This document shows, one piece after another, positions 11,801-23,000 of a stretch of 64,000 nucleotides of DNA. The DNA is from Gari tellinella. Its lineage: Eukaryota; Mollusca; Bivalvia; Cardiida; Psammobiidae. Every line of letters starts with the position of its first letter. Position 1 is the stretch's first letter. Made by a program: the position numbers and the translations under genes. The DNA lies in assembly GCA_922989275.2 (NCBI GenBank), contig OV277861.1:26690479-26754478 (forward strand). Reading direction: 5' to 3'. Below the pieces are notes generated by a model. The model saw only the letters and a program-made list of their open reading frames with translations. It was not told where the DNA came from and ran no database searches.

Positions 11801-14800
11801 TGAAAGTGTTAAAGAGAGACTGTATGAACGTCAACTGTTGATGTTTTATTTCTCACCTGCGGGACAGAAGTCTCCTGCTACCCCTGAGAGGCACCCGTCA
11901 CTTGGTCGACACAGCAGTATTTCCTTAAAGCTCTGGTCCCGTAGCAAAATCACTGTCCCCGGGGTGCAAGGGGCCTGGATCGGGGACAGATATTTGAGTC
12001 CCGTCCAGATCTTTCGCCTCTCTAAAAGAAGACAGTAATAGTTTGTAATGTGTAACATCTGAAAATAGGGCTCTCATAACTCAATTGTATTATTCCGGTA
12101 CCATATAGCATATGTTTCTAGTTTTAAAGACAGGTGGCCACTTAAAGCAGGCTAAGAGTAGAGCAGATTGCGCCTGAAGTCGCATTCTGCTTAACGTCCA
12201 GCCTGTTTTAAGCTACTATCTGCTTGGATATCGAAAATGTGTCTGATGGTGCATGTTCACGACTGTATGAATATTATTTTCCTTAGTAGAGGAGTAATGA
12301 ATTAAAGGCGTCATCATGTGTATATTAGGAGTAATGGGTTAAAAACTGAACCTAGATGTCTGCGTTCCAAAACATATATGTTGTATTTGCAGAAAACCAT
12401 TCTACAAAAACACACCGAGAACTATCAAGTTGAGTGAATTCTTAACCATTTCACTCTCAATGACACTTAAAAGCGCGTTCGCAAAAAGTTTAAATCCTGA
12501 TCAGACGCCGCGTCTGATCAGGACCCAAACTGTTTCAGACTCGTTTTGAAATTTCTTCACAGTCATACTGCCTTATTATTTAACTTTGAAACGACATTGT
12601 AGACATTCGTATCAATGTTTCGTTTAGTAAAAACGTTTAAATTTCCAAATTTTGTAAATAAAAGGAAACGATATATTTAGTTTAAAACATATATTTTATT
12701 TCTCAATAGATCATAACATTTGTCAAATACATACAACAATGTAAAAAAGGATGAGATCGAAAGCATAAGCTTATTTGAGATCCTCACCTTGTCATAGATG
12801 TTTTACATTCAAGAGCTGGTGGTAATTAACAATAAATTATATTGCAGCAAATAATATTCTAAACATCAAGATATGGTTAAACTATGTATAGATAAACTAG
12901 AATTCCAAAGCAAAATATTAAGAATAGTAATGGAATCGTGTGAAAATACATTGGTACAACACGAAGGAAAAAAAGGGGGGGTTGAAGAAAAAGAATTCTT
13001 CGGATCAAAGGCTATCGAGGGAGATGGCTGCCCCTAGGCAGACTAAACACCAGCAGTCTATTAAAAAGGTCTCACGAGAAACGATTTGTTTGCAGAATAT
13101 AACTTTGCACTGCCTGAAAGATAGTTCGATTGGAATTATAGTCAAGTGATGGATCACCATAAAGAAAAAGTTTAACGGTTGGTGTATGGATTGGATTAGT
13201 TGCGTTCAGCAAGACTGTGCATGTTTGCTGGTATGATGGGCATGTAAGAAAGAAGTGATGAGCACTTTCGATTTCACCACATTGGCACAATGGAGAGTCA
13301 ACAATATTTTTCTGGAACAGGGTAAGATTTAGAGAGCTACAGTTAGTACGCAAACGTGTATGGAGTATGTGTGCCCTCCTACTTCCAATGTAATAGTATG
13401 AGGGAACTGAAGCAACAGAAGGTTTAATAGAATATTTAAAGGAAGACACAGGTTGGGAGTTTCTTATTTCTACTGGTAAAGAATTCCAATCACGCACAGT
13501 AGATGGTAGGAAAGATTCAGAATAGAGCCTTGTTCTTGCATAGGGTTGTTGTAGATTATCAGCATATCTCAAGTTGTATCTAAGCCCGGTATTTGACAGA
13601 GGATGTACTAAAGACGATAAATAGCCTGGGGTCAGGTTATGCGTCATTTTATACAGTAAAATCAATTTATTGCTACGTCTTCTATCACCGAGCGATTCCC
13701 AGCCAAGTTCTTGTTCCAAATTATTCAAAGAAATAAGCTTTGTGGCCCCAACCGATATTCTAGCTGCCTCATGTTGAATCTTCTCCAGTTCTAACTTTTC
13801 AGCAATGGTACAGTTATCCCAGACAACATCAGAATATTCCAAGACTGGTCTAATAAAACTCAGGTAAATTGTCTCAAGTGATTTACGATCCAGAACAAAT
13901 TTCAGTTTTCGCATAATATTGGTCCATGCTTTTGACTTGATAAAGTCTATGTGGGAATGCCAACTACCATCATTGGATAAAAAGACACCTAAATGTTTAT
14001 GCGTTTCAACCTCTGAAATATGATTATCTAACATTTCCAAAGGAGGGTGTAATGGTTTATTTAATTTACGTGATATCAATAGAAATTCGGTTTTTGTGGG
14101 ATTAAAGGTTACAAGCCATGATTTAGCCCATTCAGTAATTTTAGTAATATCAGAATTGAGAGTGATGGCTGTATGATTAGCATGATCCACAGCGAGATAC
14201 AGACTTGTATCGTCGGCAAAGAGACGAATATTAGACTGTATTTCGGACACAATATCATTAATATAAATAAGAAATAAAAGGGGGCCAAGTATAGATCCTT
14301 GTGGAACACCAGCTTTTATTTCAGCCCAGTCAGATTTGGCACCGGGTATAACCACGAATTAATAAGCACGTGCTTATTAATTCGTGGTATAACTACTCGT
14401 TGACATCTATTGTGAAGATAATTGGTGAACCAGTTGAGTAATTTGTTTGATATACCTATTGATTTTAGCTTAGCTAAAAGTCCAGAATGCCAAACACGAT
14501 CGAAGGCTTTGCTTATGTCAAAGAATACGACTCGTACTTCTTTGCCTTCATCCAAAGCCTTAGTAAATGTATTATATAGCAATGTCAACTGGTTCACAGT
14601 CGAGTCACCAGGAATAAAGCCAGATTGGAAAGATGAGAGATAATTTATATCACGTAGATAGTTGTATAGATGTTTAAAGACTAAACGCTCGAGTATTTTA
14701 TCCAGATTGCTTAGAAGAGAGATAGGGCGATAGTTACTAACAAGGGAATGGTCACCTTTTTTGAAAACAGCAGACACATGGGCTTCCTTCCAGGAGTGTG

Positions 14801-16610
14801 GTAATACACCATCATTTAAAGATTTATTGAATAGGTCACACAAGGGAGAACTAATTTCCTTAGACATTGCACGAAGGATCTTGTTACTTATTCTATCAGG
14901 ACCGGTTGCTTTACCAATAGGAAGACATTATATAAATATTAGATGGCAGTTTGCGTGACATTCAAATTGTCAACCCGAGAAACAGCATGTCACCCCGAGG
15001 CGTAGCCGAGGGTGACATTCTTGTTTTCGAGGGTTGACAATTTGAATGTCACGCAAACTGACATCTAATATTTATTTTATTACACCGAGCTTATCAATTC
15101 TAGCTTTAGAATCGTCTCATTTGTATTTTATAAAATGTGTTGTGAATACTAATTTAGCGCAGACATGTACGTAACGCGGGAAACGACGTCGCCGTATATG
15201 ACGTCACATTGTTTATAATTATGTTACCACTCTTTATAACGTTCCAATGTATCCAATAGCGAACTCAATGTCAATGCTGACAGTACGTTTTCGGACGGAG
15301 TAAAAAAGTAATGTCCTTTAGAGTGACGTCACAAAAAGAATATCATAAAGAGTGACAGTATATTTTGAATAGATGTAAAAGACATGCAAAATGTTAACTG
15401 TAGGTCTATGGGAATTTAACATTGTAACTCAAAGCGAGGTGTAATAATCTATTATAGACATGACTTCATCAGGGGAAAGGGTAAAGAAGGGCATAGTAAA
15501 GTTGACTGGTAAGATAGCTGGTACTTGAACATTGTGTTCATCTAGAATTGTTTGCCCAGCAAAGTAATTATTTAAGAGATCAGCTTTGTCGGTAGTTTCA
15601 AATGCAAATGAGCCATTGTTTTCAAGTGTGGGTAAGGATTTACTGTCATTATTTGAAATAAACAGTTTAACTGTTTTCCACCAGTCCCTTGAGGAAAGAG
15701 TAGCCGATGATAATTTTTTAGAAAGGTTTCATAAAATGCTTGTTTAGTATTACGAATTAGAGTTACGGTTTCATTACGAATAGTTTTAAATCTATGCCAG
15801 TTATTAGCTGAATTGGTTCTTTTGGCCCTTTTATAAGCTCTTTTTCTAGATCTTAATTTGCGCTTTATTAGAGTATTTATCCATGGTGGTTCGAGTGGTT
15901 TAACACATATGGTCTTATTATGCACACACTGGTCTGTCAAATGTATAATGTGGTCGGTTATCTGTCGAGCAAATGTATCTATATTGTCGTCATGTACCGA
16001 TGTCCAGTCGGTCTCTCTGGCTTTCAGATATATTTAAACCGGCGATATTAATGCAGTAACTGTTTTAGACTGACGGATTATGTCGTCACTAAGACAGTGG
16101 AAAGAGTTAATACATTTAGACAGCAATTATCCATGTAGATATATGGATATTTTTGCGATCCAAGCATATGCCTATAAAACCTCTTTATTACGACCACTAA
16201 ATTTTGCTAATTATTAGGTGTTTACGACAGGTGACAGCTTATAGCGAGGTGACTGTAAAACAGAAAGCTCCTTTAGGAGCTTTCTGTTTTACTGTCACCT
16301 TGCTTTAAGCTGTCACTTTTCTTTTATATACTCTCAATTAGCCTCCGTTTTAGCTGTCGTAACATAGAGGTTTTACTGTAGTTGTAATGAAAATCGACTA
16401 CAAAACAAATAAATGCTAATTTTATACTATGCACTTACTTGGATTTACGACGTCGTTGATAAACTGCTGGTGGAAGACATGCCATGCACCTGAAGGGCTG
16501 ATGTCCGTCAGTTTGTTCAGAAACTCATCATAGAACTTCATCCCACCCAGTGCCGCAGGTAAATTCTTACGCATAAAACAAGACATACGAGAATGGTTAT
16601 CTTTCGACAT
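8818..16610 (-). CDS. Gene A: five-exon protein of unknown function
   Basis: Exons, in order of transcription, are 16610-16439 (ATG at 16610), 12021-11857, 10907-10716, 10418-10134 and 9062-8818 (TAA). Every junction has AG/GT signals and all four introns are phase 1, giving 353 codons with no internal stop. Five independent exons sharing one phase are the main evidence that it is real. The product has an N-terminal LNKLTDISPSGAWHVF segment, an aliphatic central part (SHVLVAEQLTVEVTLNGDV) and a charged C-terminus (NEEEQRRNRREQG). I see no signal peptide, membrane span or known motif and I do not recognise the family. LINE-2 and several MITEs fill intron 1. The extent of UTRs is unknown. Confidence 0.6.
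9107..9501. mobile_element. Pogo-like MITE nested in a second inverted-repeat element
   Basis: The inner part (9244-9453) has ends of the ACTCGATTCTTCGAACTCG type and GAGTTTCGACTGTA. A long perfect palindrome around GGCTTAGCC (about 9297-9360) lies inside it. The outer arms are TCACTTATAACGAAG near 9116 and GTTATAAGTGAGCTTCGTA near 9473. It sits in intron 4 of gene A, close to the acceptor of the last exon. Confidence 0.6.
9506..9752. mobile_element. A1 MITE, complete, TTAA-flanked
   Basis: The ends TTAACCCTTTCACCGCCAAA and GGCGGTGAAAGGGTTAA are near-perfect inverted repeats starting at TTAA, the target signature of piggyBac-type transposons. Core A occupies about 9648-9715 with centre CCGCGTAAAGCGG. 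It is the best reference copy of A1 in the window and lies in gene A intron 4. Confidence 0.85.
10545..10632. mobile_element. Fragment of the CGAGG-centred foldback element
   Basis: TATAAATATTAGTAGATTGC, then CAGTTTGCGTGGCATTCAAA and GTCAACCCGAGAAACAG, match the left arm of the 518-bp insertion at 14939. Only one arm is present. It is intronic in gene A, next to exon 3. Confidence 0.6.
11200..11340 (+). mobile_element. 3' end of a GCTCACC-type tandem-core element
   Basis: ACGGACCGACGACAACG is followed by a hairpin with stems TAGCTCACTTTGG and CATGGTGAGCT. This is the same terminus as the full element ending at 29809. It is a solo end inside gene A intron 2. Confidence 0.5.
11564..11812. mobile_element. 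A1 MITE, complete, TTAA-flanked
   Basis: It begins TTAACCCTTTCACTTTCA and ends TTTGGCGGTGAAAGTGTTAA, with core A at about 11600-11670 (centre CCGCGTGACGCGG). The right end lies 45 bp from the 5' splice site of gene A exon 2, in intron 2. Confidence 0.8.
12095..12345. mobile_element. B1 MITE, diverged
   Basis: The sequence runs ACCATATAGCATATGTTTCT, then a core B palindrome at about 12140-12215 (GATTGCGCCTGAAGTCGC centre), then the usual CATGTTCACGACTGTATGAA, and ends GGAGTAATGGGTTAA. The centre has lost its TTAA. Confidence 0.65.
12442..12660. mobile_element. A1 MITE, right end missing
   Basis: It starts TTAACCATTTCACTCTCAAT and carries a shortened core A (about 12481-12535, centre GCCGCGTCTGATCAGGA, one arm partly deleted). 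It runs into the 3' end of LINE-2. Confidence 0.6.
14345..14393. mobile_element. Tiny palindromic insertion with 7-8 bp direct repeats
   Basis: A 38-bp perfect palindrome (14351-14388, half-site AATTAATAAGCAC) splits the LINE-2 RT frame. The octamer GGTATAAC occurs at both sides, 41 bp apart. Removing one octamer and the intervening 33 bp restores VVIPGAKSDW across the site. So the insertion and its target duplication can be read directly. Eight-bp duplications are typical of hAT-type transposition, but this unit is far too short to be a normal MITE. Confidence 0.75.
14939..15456. mobile_element. 518-bp foldback insertion with GACAT duplications
   Basis: GACAT precedes (14934-14938) and follows (15457-15461) the insertion. 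Deleting it with one GACAT joins LINE-2 codons into MKSCLPIGKATGPDR. The left third is a long palindrome centred on GAGGCGTAGCCGAGG, with arms through TTGACAATTTGAATGTCACG. The remainder is bounded by ATTACACCGAGCTT and AAGCGAGGTGTAAT, so it may be two elements fused or nested. It has no coding capacity. Confidence 0.7.
16173..16380. mobile_element. B3 MITE beside gene A exon 1
   Basis: Ends CTATAAAACCTCTTTATTAC and AGAGGTTTTACTGTA surround arms GTGACTGTAAAACAGAAAGC and a perfect centre CTCCTTTAGGAG. The right end is 58 bp from the 5' splice site of gene A exon 1, in the intron. Confidence 0.75.
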
Positions 16611-17065
16611 GTTTGTTAATCGATATGCAAAACCAGTCTATATCTACATTGTGAAAATAATTACAACTCTCTAAAGAGGCAACTCTTAGTCGGTTGGCCG
16701 GTTACTGGGTAACGTTAGGACTGTGACGTCATAGTAGTATCTGATTCGGCAATGTTCGTACGTCATAAAATATGACGGAATTATCCGAGTACATTGTCCT
16801 ACGTACGATTAGCGTTAAACGAAATATTTCAGCGACATGTTTCACGTTAATTATGGTAAGTATTAAAAGAAGATCTAACATGCATTTGTAAATTTTATGG
16901 TAGGTGCAAATATCGATAATAGATCTATTTCTCGTATGTATGCGAAATCTCGCTATCGTGAAAATCTTAGTTACTAAGTGACGTCAACGACGTTGCCAAC
17001 GTCAATATGTTACGGAATGATGGCGTGAGAATTCGTACTAACGAGATGATAGAAGTGTTATTAAA
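16611..17065. promoter_or_regulatory. Divergent promoter of genes A and B with two CRE sites
   Basis: The 455 bp between the two start codons hold TGACGTCA at 16724-16731 and again at 16979-16986. Both are perfect palindromic CREB/ATF-type sites, one near each gene. Neither a TATA box at a standard distance nor a MITE was seen here, in contrast to the introns. Shared control of the two genes is inferred from the layout only. Confidence 0.5.
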
Positions 17066-20000
17066 ATGAATTCTACCCTGTTTAAGAGGTTGGAAACATG
17101 CAATGCCGAGCACACGTGGGAGCACGTGAGAAACGTGATTGCTGCACAATTAATGGGTATGTCTAGTTTGTCGGTAGGGAACTAATCAAGGCCAACAATG
17201 CAGTAGATTGACAGTTCATATTGAGTTTATTTTGTTTGCAAAAGGTCTAAAACTAGTTTTGATTTATTTCGACATATAGAATATATATAACGACTTTAAC
17301 ATGACAGATAACTCTTTGTAAACTGCTTTACTGTCTGGTGATGTAACAGGTCAGCAGGGCTGCCATTTCTCCGGATTTTTCCTAAATCTTCGGATTTTTT
17401 TCCCAGTTTAAAGTAGCTTAAAGCAGGCTGAAAGTAAAGCAAAATGCGCCTTGAGGCGCATTCTGCTTTACATACAGCCTGCTTTAAGTAGTCGCATGTA
17501 AACAAAACTAGAAACTGGCTATGTGGTAAAGGTACGATTCGTAACATCGCCCTTGAAAAATGCAAATTTGGAAATCTTAGGATTTTTCATGTCAACTTAT
17601 GGCAGCCCTGCATCAGGGCTGCCATTTCTTCGATTTTTTTCCGAAATTTTCGAATTTTTATCCTTGCAGATGGTAGCTGAAAGTAAATCAGATTGCACAT
17701 TAAGGCGCATTCTGCCTTCCTTTCAACCTGCTTTAAGTAATCGCGCTTAAAAATAGAAATTTCGAAATCTTATGATTTCTCATGATCATTTTCTGGCAGC
17801 CCTAACACATATTTTCATATGCTAATCACGGAACAGTTCGCTATGAGGTTGGAAATTGTAAAAGTTTAACACTAGATGAAGATAAATACATGTACATGTA
17901 TATTTAGGGAGTCTTTGACAAAATTAATATATATGAAAAATATGTATATACATGTATACTATAACTGTTTCAGGAAAAAATGGCTTTATCACCAATAGAA
18001 GATGATAATATTATGTTATAGAGAACCTCTTTATCAAAACATGGAATTCTATAAGATTTTAAAAGTCCAATTTACACTTTTGGTAAATATGAAATCAATA
18101 TGACTACAAAGGCGGCAAACACTAATCATTTTATGTCAAAAGTCGCAGTCCAAAGACACTCAGTCGTTCCGTCCAATTCAATTGTCCGCATACTGTGGAT
18201 AAGACGTTGTTTTTTTCTTCAATAAACTCGTGTACGCTAAACCATTTATTTCCATGGCAAATAGTTTAGAGCCATGTCGGGTCTGATCAAGTTCCAAAAA
18301 GTTTCTCAAAATGTATGTTGCAAAAAAAAATGGAGGCTAGAGTTATGCCCCGTGCATGAAGGGCTATTGTGTACTGTCTGCATTTCTTGTTATGTGTTTT
18401 GTGCAAATTTCATTAAGAGTTTTTCATAGAATCTGACCGTTTCTTCGTTTTACTACTAAATTCAATAGAATCTATCGAGACGTTGGTTTTTGAGTTGGTT
18501 TTTTTGTTTGTTTCGTTTCGTTTGTTTGTTTGTTTTTTGCTTAATGCAAGACAAGGGTTACTCAGGAGGCTTCTTTGGGAACTGTCTGTATTACTTTTGC
18601 TCTGCGTAAAACTAGTGAAATCCTGTAAAATACTTCTGTTTCAGGTGATCACGTGTTTCCCGTGCCATTTCTAGCAGAGGCCGCTAGCTTTGATATAGGT
18701 CACGTGGTTTTGAAGGAGCGGCGCTCGGTGATGGAAAAGATGACCGGAGTGATGTCCTCAGCCCTACCTGCCGGTCAACTGTCAAAGTTTGTGATCGGTG
18801 ATAACGGCCAAGACTTGATGCAAAGGTCAAGAAAAGTTTTCGTTTATTTGGTTTCAAATGCCGTTGAGAGAGTGGATACAGACTAGCCCTTTTCGCGTAA
18901 AATCGACTTTGCAAACGGTTTGGATCCAGGTCAGACGCCTCGTAACGCGGTGTCTGATCAGGATCCAGACTGGTTGACACTTGTATCGAAATGTCTTAAG
19001 TCATATTATCTTAAATCTAACTTTGAAATGATCTTGCAGACAACAATATTGAAGCAGACGACAATATGGTGATGAAGGGATAAAAACCTCTCGATTAATT
19101 TGGCGCTGAATGGTTTAAGTCTGTCTGATAATCATGTTACCTCACCCCTATGTAATTTGTGTATTTTTACGTTTAATAATGAGATCAAACCAGGGCGGGT
19201 TATCGGTGTTTATGTCCCGGTATCTATAGATGCAGGGCATATAGTTATTGTCCAGTCTGTCCGTCCGTCCGTACGTACGAGGTTAAGCAGATTTTACTTT
19301 TCTTCTAGCAGCGACACCACTTACTCAAAATTTAGGATACTTATAAAGTACATTGTAGTGCCTTAGAATTCCCACTCTTCATCAATATCACCCAACCACA
19401 TTTGATATTGACCTAAACTGAAATATTTTAAATGGGCTGTTTATTGGTTGACTAGATTTTACCGTTTCGTCTAGAGTACACTGTTGGCTACAGTGTATGG
19501 ATACTTCAAATACAGTTGTCTTCATGGACCTCTACCAATTCATCTAATGGCATCCATATCACTCAAACTTGGTTTTGATTTTGACCTTGACCTTGGCCGA
19601 GGGACGGAGAGAAGTCGAACAATACTCTTTTTAAGCCAATCTGACTGTGATCTGTCTGATTCTGTCTATCCTATCCAACTTTCATCTTTCTCTTTCACCA
19701 CTGCGCCGATCCATATTTCTGAGTCAATGTTGACGAAAGATTCGTATCAACGTAAACGGTAAACCTAATTTAAACTTATATGATTTCAATTGGCTATTTC
19801 TTGGTAACAAGACCTAACGTTTTGTCTAGTGTCAACACTACTAACTACATGTACAGTGGAGAATCTGTTATTCTTTTCCGTTTAAACGCAAACGAACGCA
19901 AACGCAAAACACTAAAACGTAGAAAAGAACAACTTTTGGACAATTCTGATATGTCATGTTTATCTTGGTGGCAAACAGTTTGGAGCCTGATCAGACGCCG

Positions 20001-23000
20001 GGTTACCCGGCGTCTGATCTGGCTCCAAACTGTTTGCACTGGAAATAATAGTTTTAGCGTAAACGCGTTTATTGGGAAAGAATAACAGATTCTCCACTGT
20101 ACCATGCTTAGATACAGTTGTTGCCTTGGACCACTAACAATCTATTCATATCACCAAACCTTGATCTTGACATTGACCTTGACCTAATTTTGACTAAGAA
20201 TATACTAATAGGCTATTTCTTGGTTAGCACGATTTTATCATTTCGTCTAACGTCAACTCTTTTGGCTACAATGCTTGGATACTTAAACAGTTGTTGCCTT
20301 GAACCATTACCAAAGTGACCCATATTACCCAGCCTGAATTTGAACTTGACCTAATTTGGACTTAGAAAAGATTCAGAATATATTGTCAAGAGTGCCAATC
20401 GGGGCATAAGTGTTTCTTGGTCACAGTCTTGTTAAAAGTTTTCACCCAAAAGACCAGCTCTCTCGGAAAAGGTTCTAAATATTAGTTACCTTTTTTACGA
20501 TGAAGAAAACGAACCCACCACGTGTACTACAGGTAGTGGTTATAGTGCAAGCTTATGTTTCCAGATTGGGCAATGTGAAAAAGGACCGTGACACGCCCCT
20601 GAACCAAGTGTACGAGTTTCACGAGTCAGATATGAAGCACGGGATGAAGAAGTCAGTCACCATTCAGCTGTGGGGATGTGAGAAATGGGCCATGGACTAT
20701 ATACCTAATCAGGGAGACTTGGTCGTAGACCTTGCGAAGAGAGGTAACTCATACATATATCAACACTACAGTCTAACTTCGATATCTCGAACTCGTTTAA
20801 CTCGAACTATCCGATAGTTCGACACATGAACTGCATTTTTTCATGCTCGGTTAAGTCGAACATACCCTTATTTCAAAGTTAAAACGTGGCTTAGTTTTGA
20901 AACACGGGTATGATCGACAAAACCGAGTTCGAGATATCGAACTTCGACTGTACTATATGTTTTGTGCAAAAGTCCCAGACCGGGACTCGAGCCCCTCCCT
21001 CGCGGGCCGCTTACATTAGTTATTGGATATGAAATGCAGACATTTATATAACAGTGGATGAGAGGTTGGGTATTGTTTGCCGTATAAATAATGAGAAAAC
21101 GAAACGCAAAAATAGCGAACAGTTCACAATAAAATAACGTCTTTTATAGAAGGGATGTAACTACTGTAAATCTTATTCAGTGGCAAAGGAACATTAATTG
21201 TTCTTGAGTGTTAACTTAGTACATTGTGTCTAAAGCAAACAGTTTGTAGCCAGATCATCGCCAGGCAACCCATCGTCTGATCAGGCTGTTTGCCACTCAG
21301 ATTGACATAAATCGTTAGACCTTTCAAAACATTGCAGACAATTTTGATAAAGGCAGTAGCTAGCGGTGAGAGCAGATAATTGAATATTATTATATACCGA
21401 TTTTATTGACCTGGCAGGGCGGAGTTTCGACGTGGACTTTTGCATTTCAATCTGGGGGCGGCAGCACGCTCTTTTATTATTAGAATTTACCGTTGTCGTC
21501 TGCCTTTTTTCCCAGGATAACATATTAGTGGACATTTTTACAGAAGGAATATATGTCTAATGAAGAATGACAAACAGCTTGAATCCAGATCAGACGCCGC
21601 GTAACGCGGCGTCTGATCTGGATTCAAGCTGTTTACAAATGTAAGCCAAACCTTAATTGTCCCTCCTATAACAACTCCCTCTGAACAACACACGCTATCT
21701 TTGTATCCCATTTGGTGTTGTTGTAGAGAGAGAAACTGTATACCATTTTCACGTGGATATGGTTGCACGCATACATTTTGTTTCTCCAAGTTGAAAGTAT
21801 CGCACAATAACGATATAATACAGAACTACACAACAATCACCCCTAAAATCAAAAGTAAATTAGTTAATATTTGCAAAAGGTTAGCTCCGCCCTGCCAAGT
21901 GAAAAATAATCGGCCTATACATGTATATGGCGAGAAAGGAGAAATCGGAAATACAATAGTGGAGCCCTAGGTCTACCGCAACTTTTGGAAATGTCTGCTT
22001 GTGTTTGATTAGGATCTATACAGTTAGGGTAGGTTAAAATTGTTTGTAATATCCCAAGGCCGGTTTTCTTAAGACGATGGTATTATCGCTGTCAAAATCA
22101 AGTATCTCAAACAAACTGCTATTTTGTCAGTTACAGTGAAAAAATCCATTCCCGTTTAAACGCAAACGAAATGCACTAAATGTAGAAAAATACAATTTTT
22201 GAAATTTCCAATTATCTTTTTAATCTGAGTAGACCTAGCAAATATTTGAACGTGATCCAGACGCTAGATTACCCGGCGTCTGATCTGGCTCAAAAAGGTT
22301 TGCAAATGTAAATAATAGTTTTAGCGTAAACACGTTTAGAGGGGGGTTAACGTTTTAGCTACTGAAGTTATCACTTAACCCATTACCCCATAGCCTGGTT
22401 TTAGTATTGAAGATAGTTAACCACTTAAAGCAGGTTGAAAGTAAAGCAGAATGCGCCCTTAGGCGCATTCTGCTTTACTTTCAGTCTGATTTAAGCTAAT
22501 ACATACTAGAATATAGAAATTACTTCTTAGAATTCATATTTATGACTGTATAAATTGGAACTATTTTATTCAGTGGATGAATATATTTAATGCGCTAAAA
22601 GGCGCTCCTATGAGGAAAAGGGTTAAAAGGCATTGGCACAATTGAGATGTTTCATACATCTACTCTTCTTCAGGTTACACCAATTTTGACCGAATATTTT
22701 TGATAACTGAGGTGTTCTATGTTACTGAGGTGAAAATCCATGTGAACGTGGGAGACCTGGACGACAGTTATATCATCAAAGGTAGGTCACAAACAAAACA
22801 CACAAAAACAAGACACCATCACGATATCCTTTATGTAATAGGCCTACTGTGCGAATCAATCCATATATAAATAGGTATCGACTCTTAAGAAACGATTCTA
22901 ATGAGTAGTTAAACAGCATTCCTTCTCTATGTACATAGACATCCAATAGGAGACAACATTTATGTGCGTTGTTCGGAGGGAGGCGTAATGGGGAGTGAAT

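Larger units (their letters stand above)
13072..15990 (-). pseudogene. LINE-2 reverse transcriptase, interrupted
   Basis: The linker part (15940-15572) reads WINTLIKRKLRSRKRAYKRA. After a 518-bp insertion the sense resumes with LPIGKATGPDRISNK and the RT blocks NYRPISLLSNLDKILERL and VVFFDISKAFDRVWH. A small palindromic insertion then shifts the frame by 41 bp. The rest (14355-13072) holds AGVPQGSILGPLLFLIYIND, the catalytic RLFADDTSLYL, FNPTKTEFLL, HKHLGVFLS and a C-terminal knuckle CQCGEIESAHHFFLTCP. The FADD active site and the PQGS block are intact. Without the insertions the RT would read nearly through, so the copy is fairly young. A GVPQGS block is common in jockey- and RTE-like clades. 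I do not place it further. Confidence 0.93.
12665..16030 (-). mobile_element. Non-LTR retrotransposon LINE-2, 5'-truncated
   Basis: On the minus strand the element starts inside the endonuclease-RT linker (about 16030), runs through RT and ends with an A/T-rich 3' tail containing AATAAAAT near 12695. The endonuclease domain is absent, as in a typical 5'-truncated LINE. Two DNA elements have landed in it (14939-15456 and the 41-bp insertion at 14345-14393). It lies in intron 1 of gene A, in the same orientation. Confidence 0.9.

Noticed and set aside
18825..18830. Alternative donor GTCAAG for gene B exon 2
   Set aside because: It would leave phase 2, and no acceptor upstream of exon 3 gives an open frame in that phase. 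The GTGATA site at 18798 does. Still uncertain.
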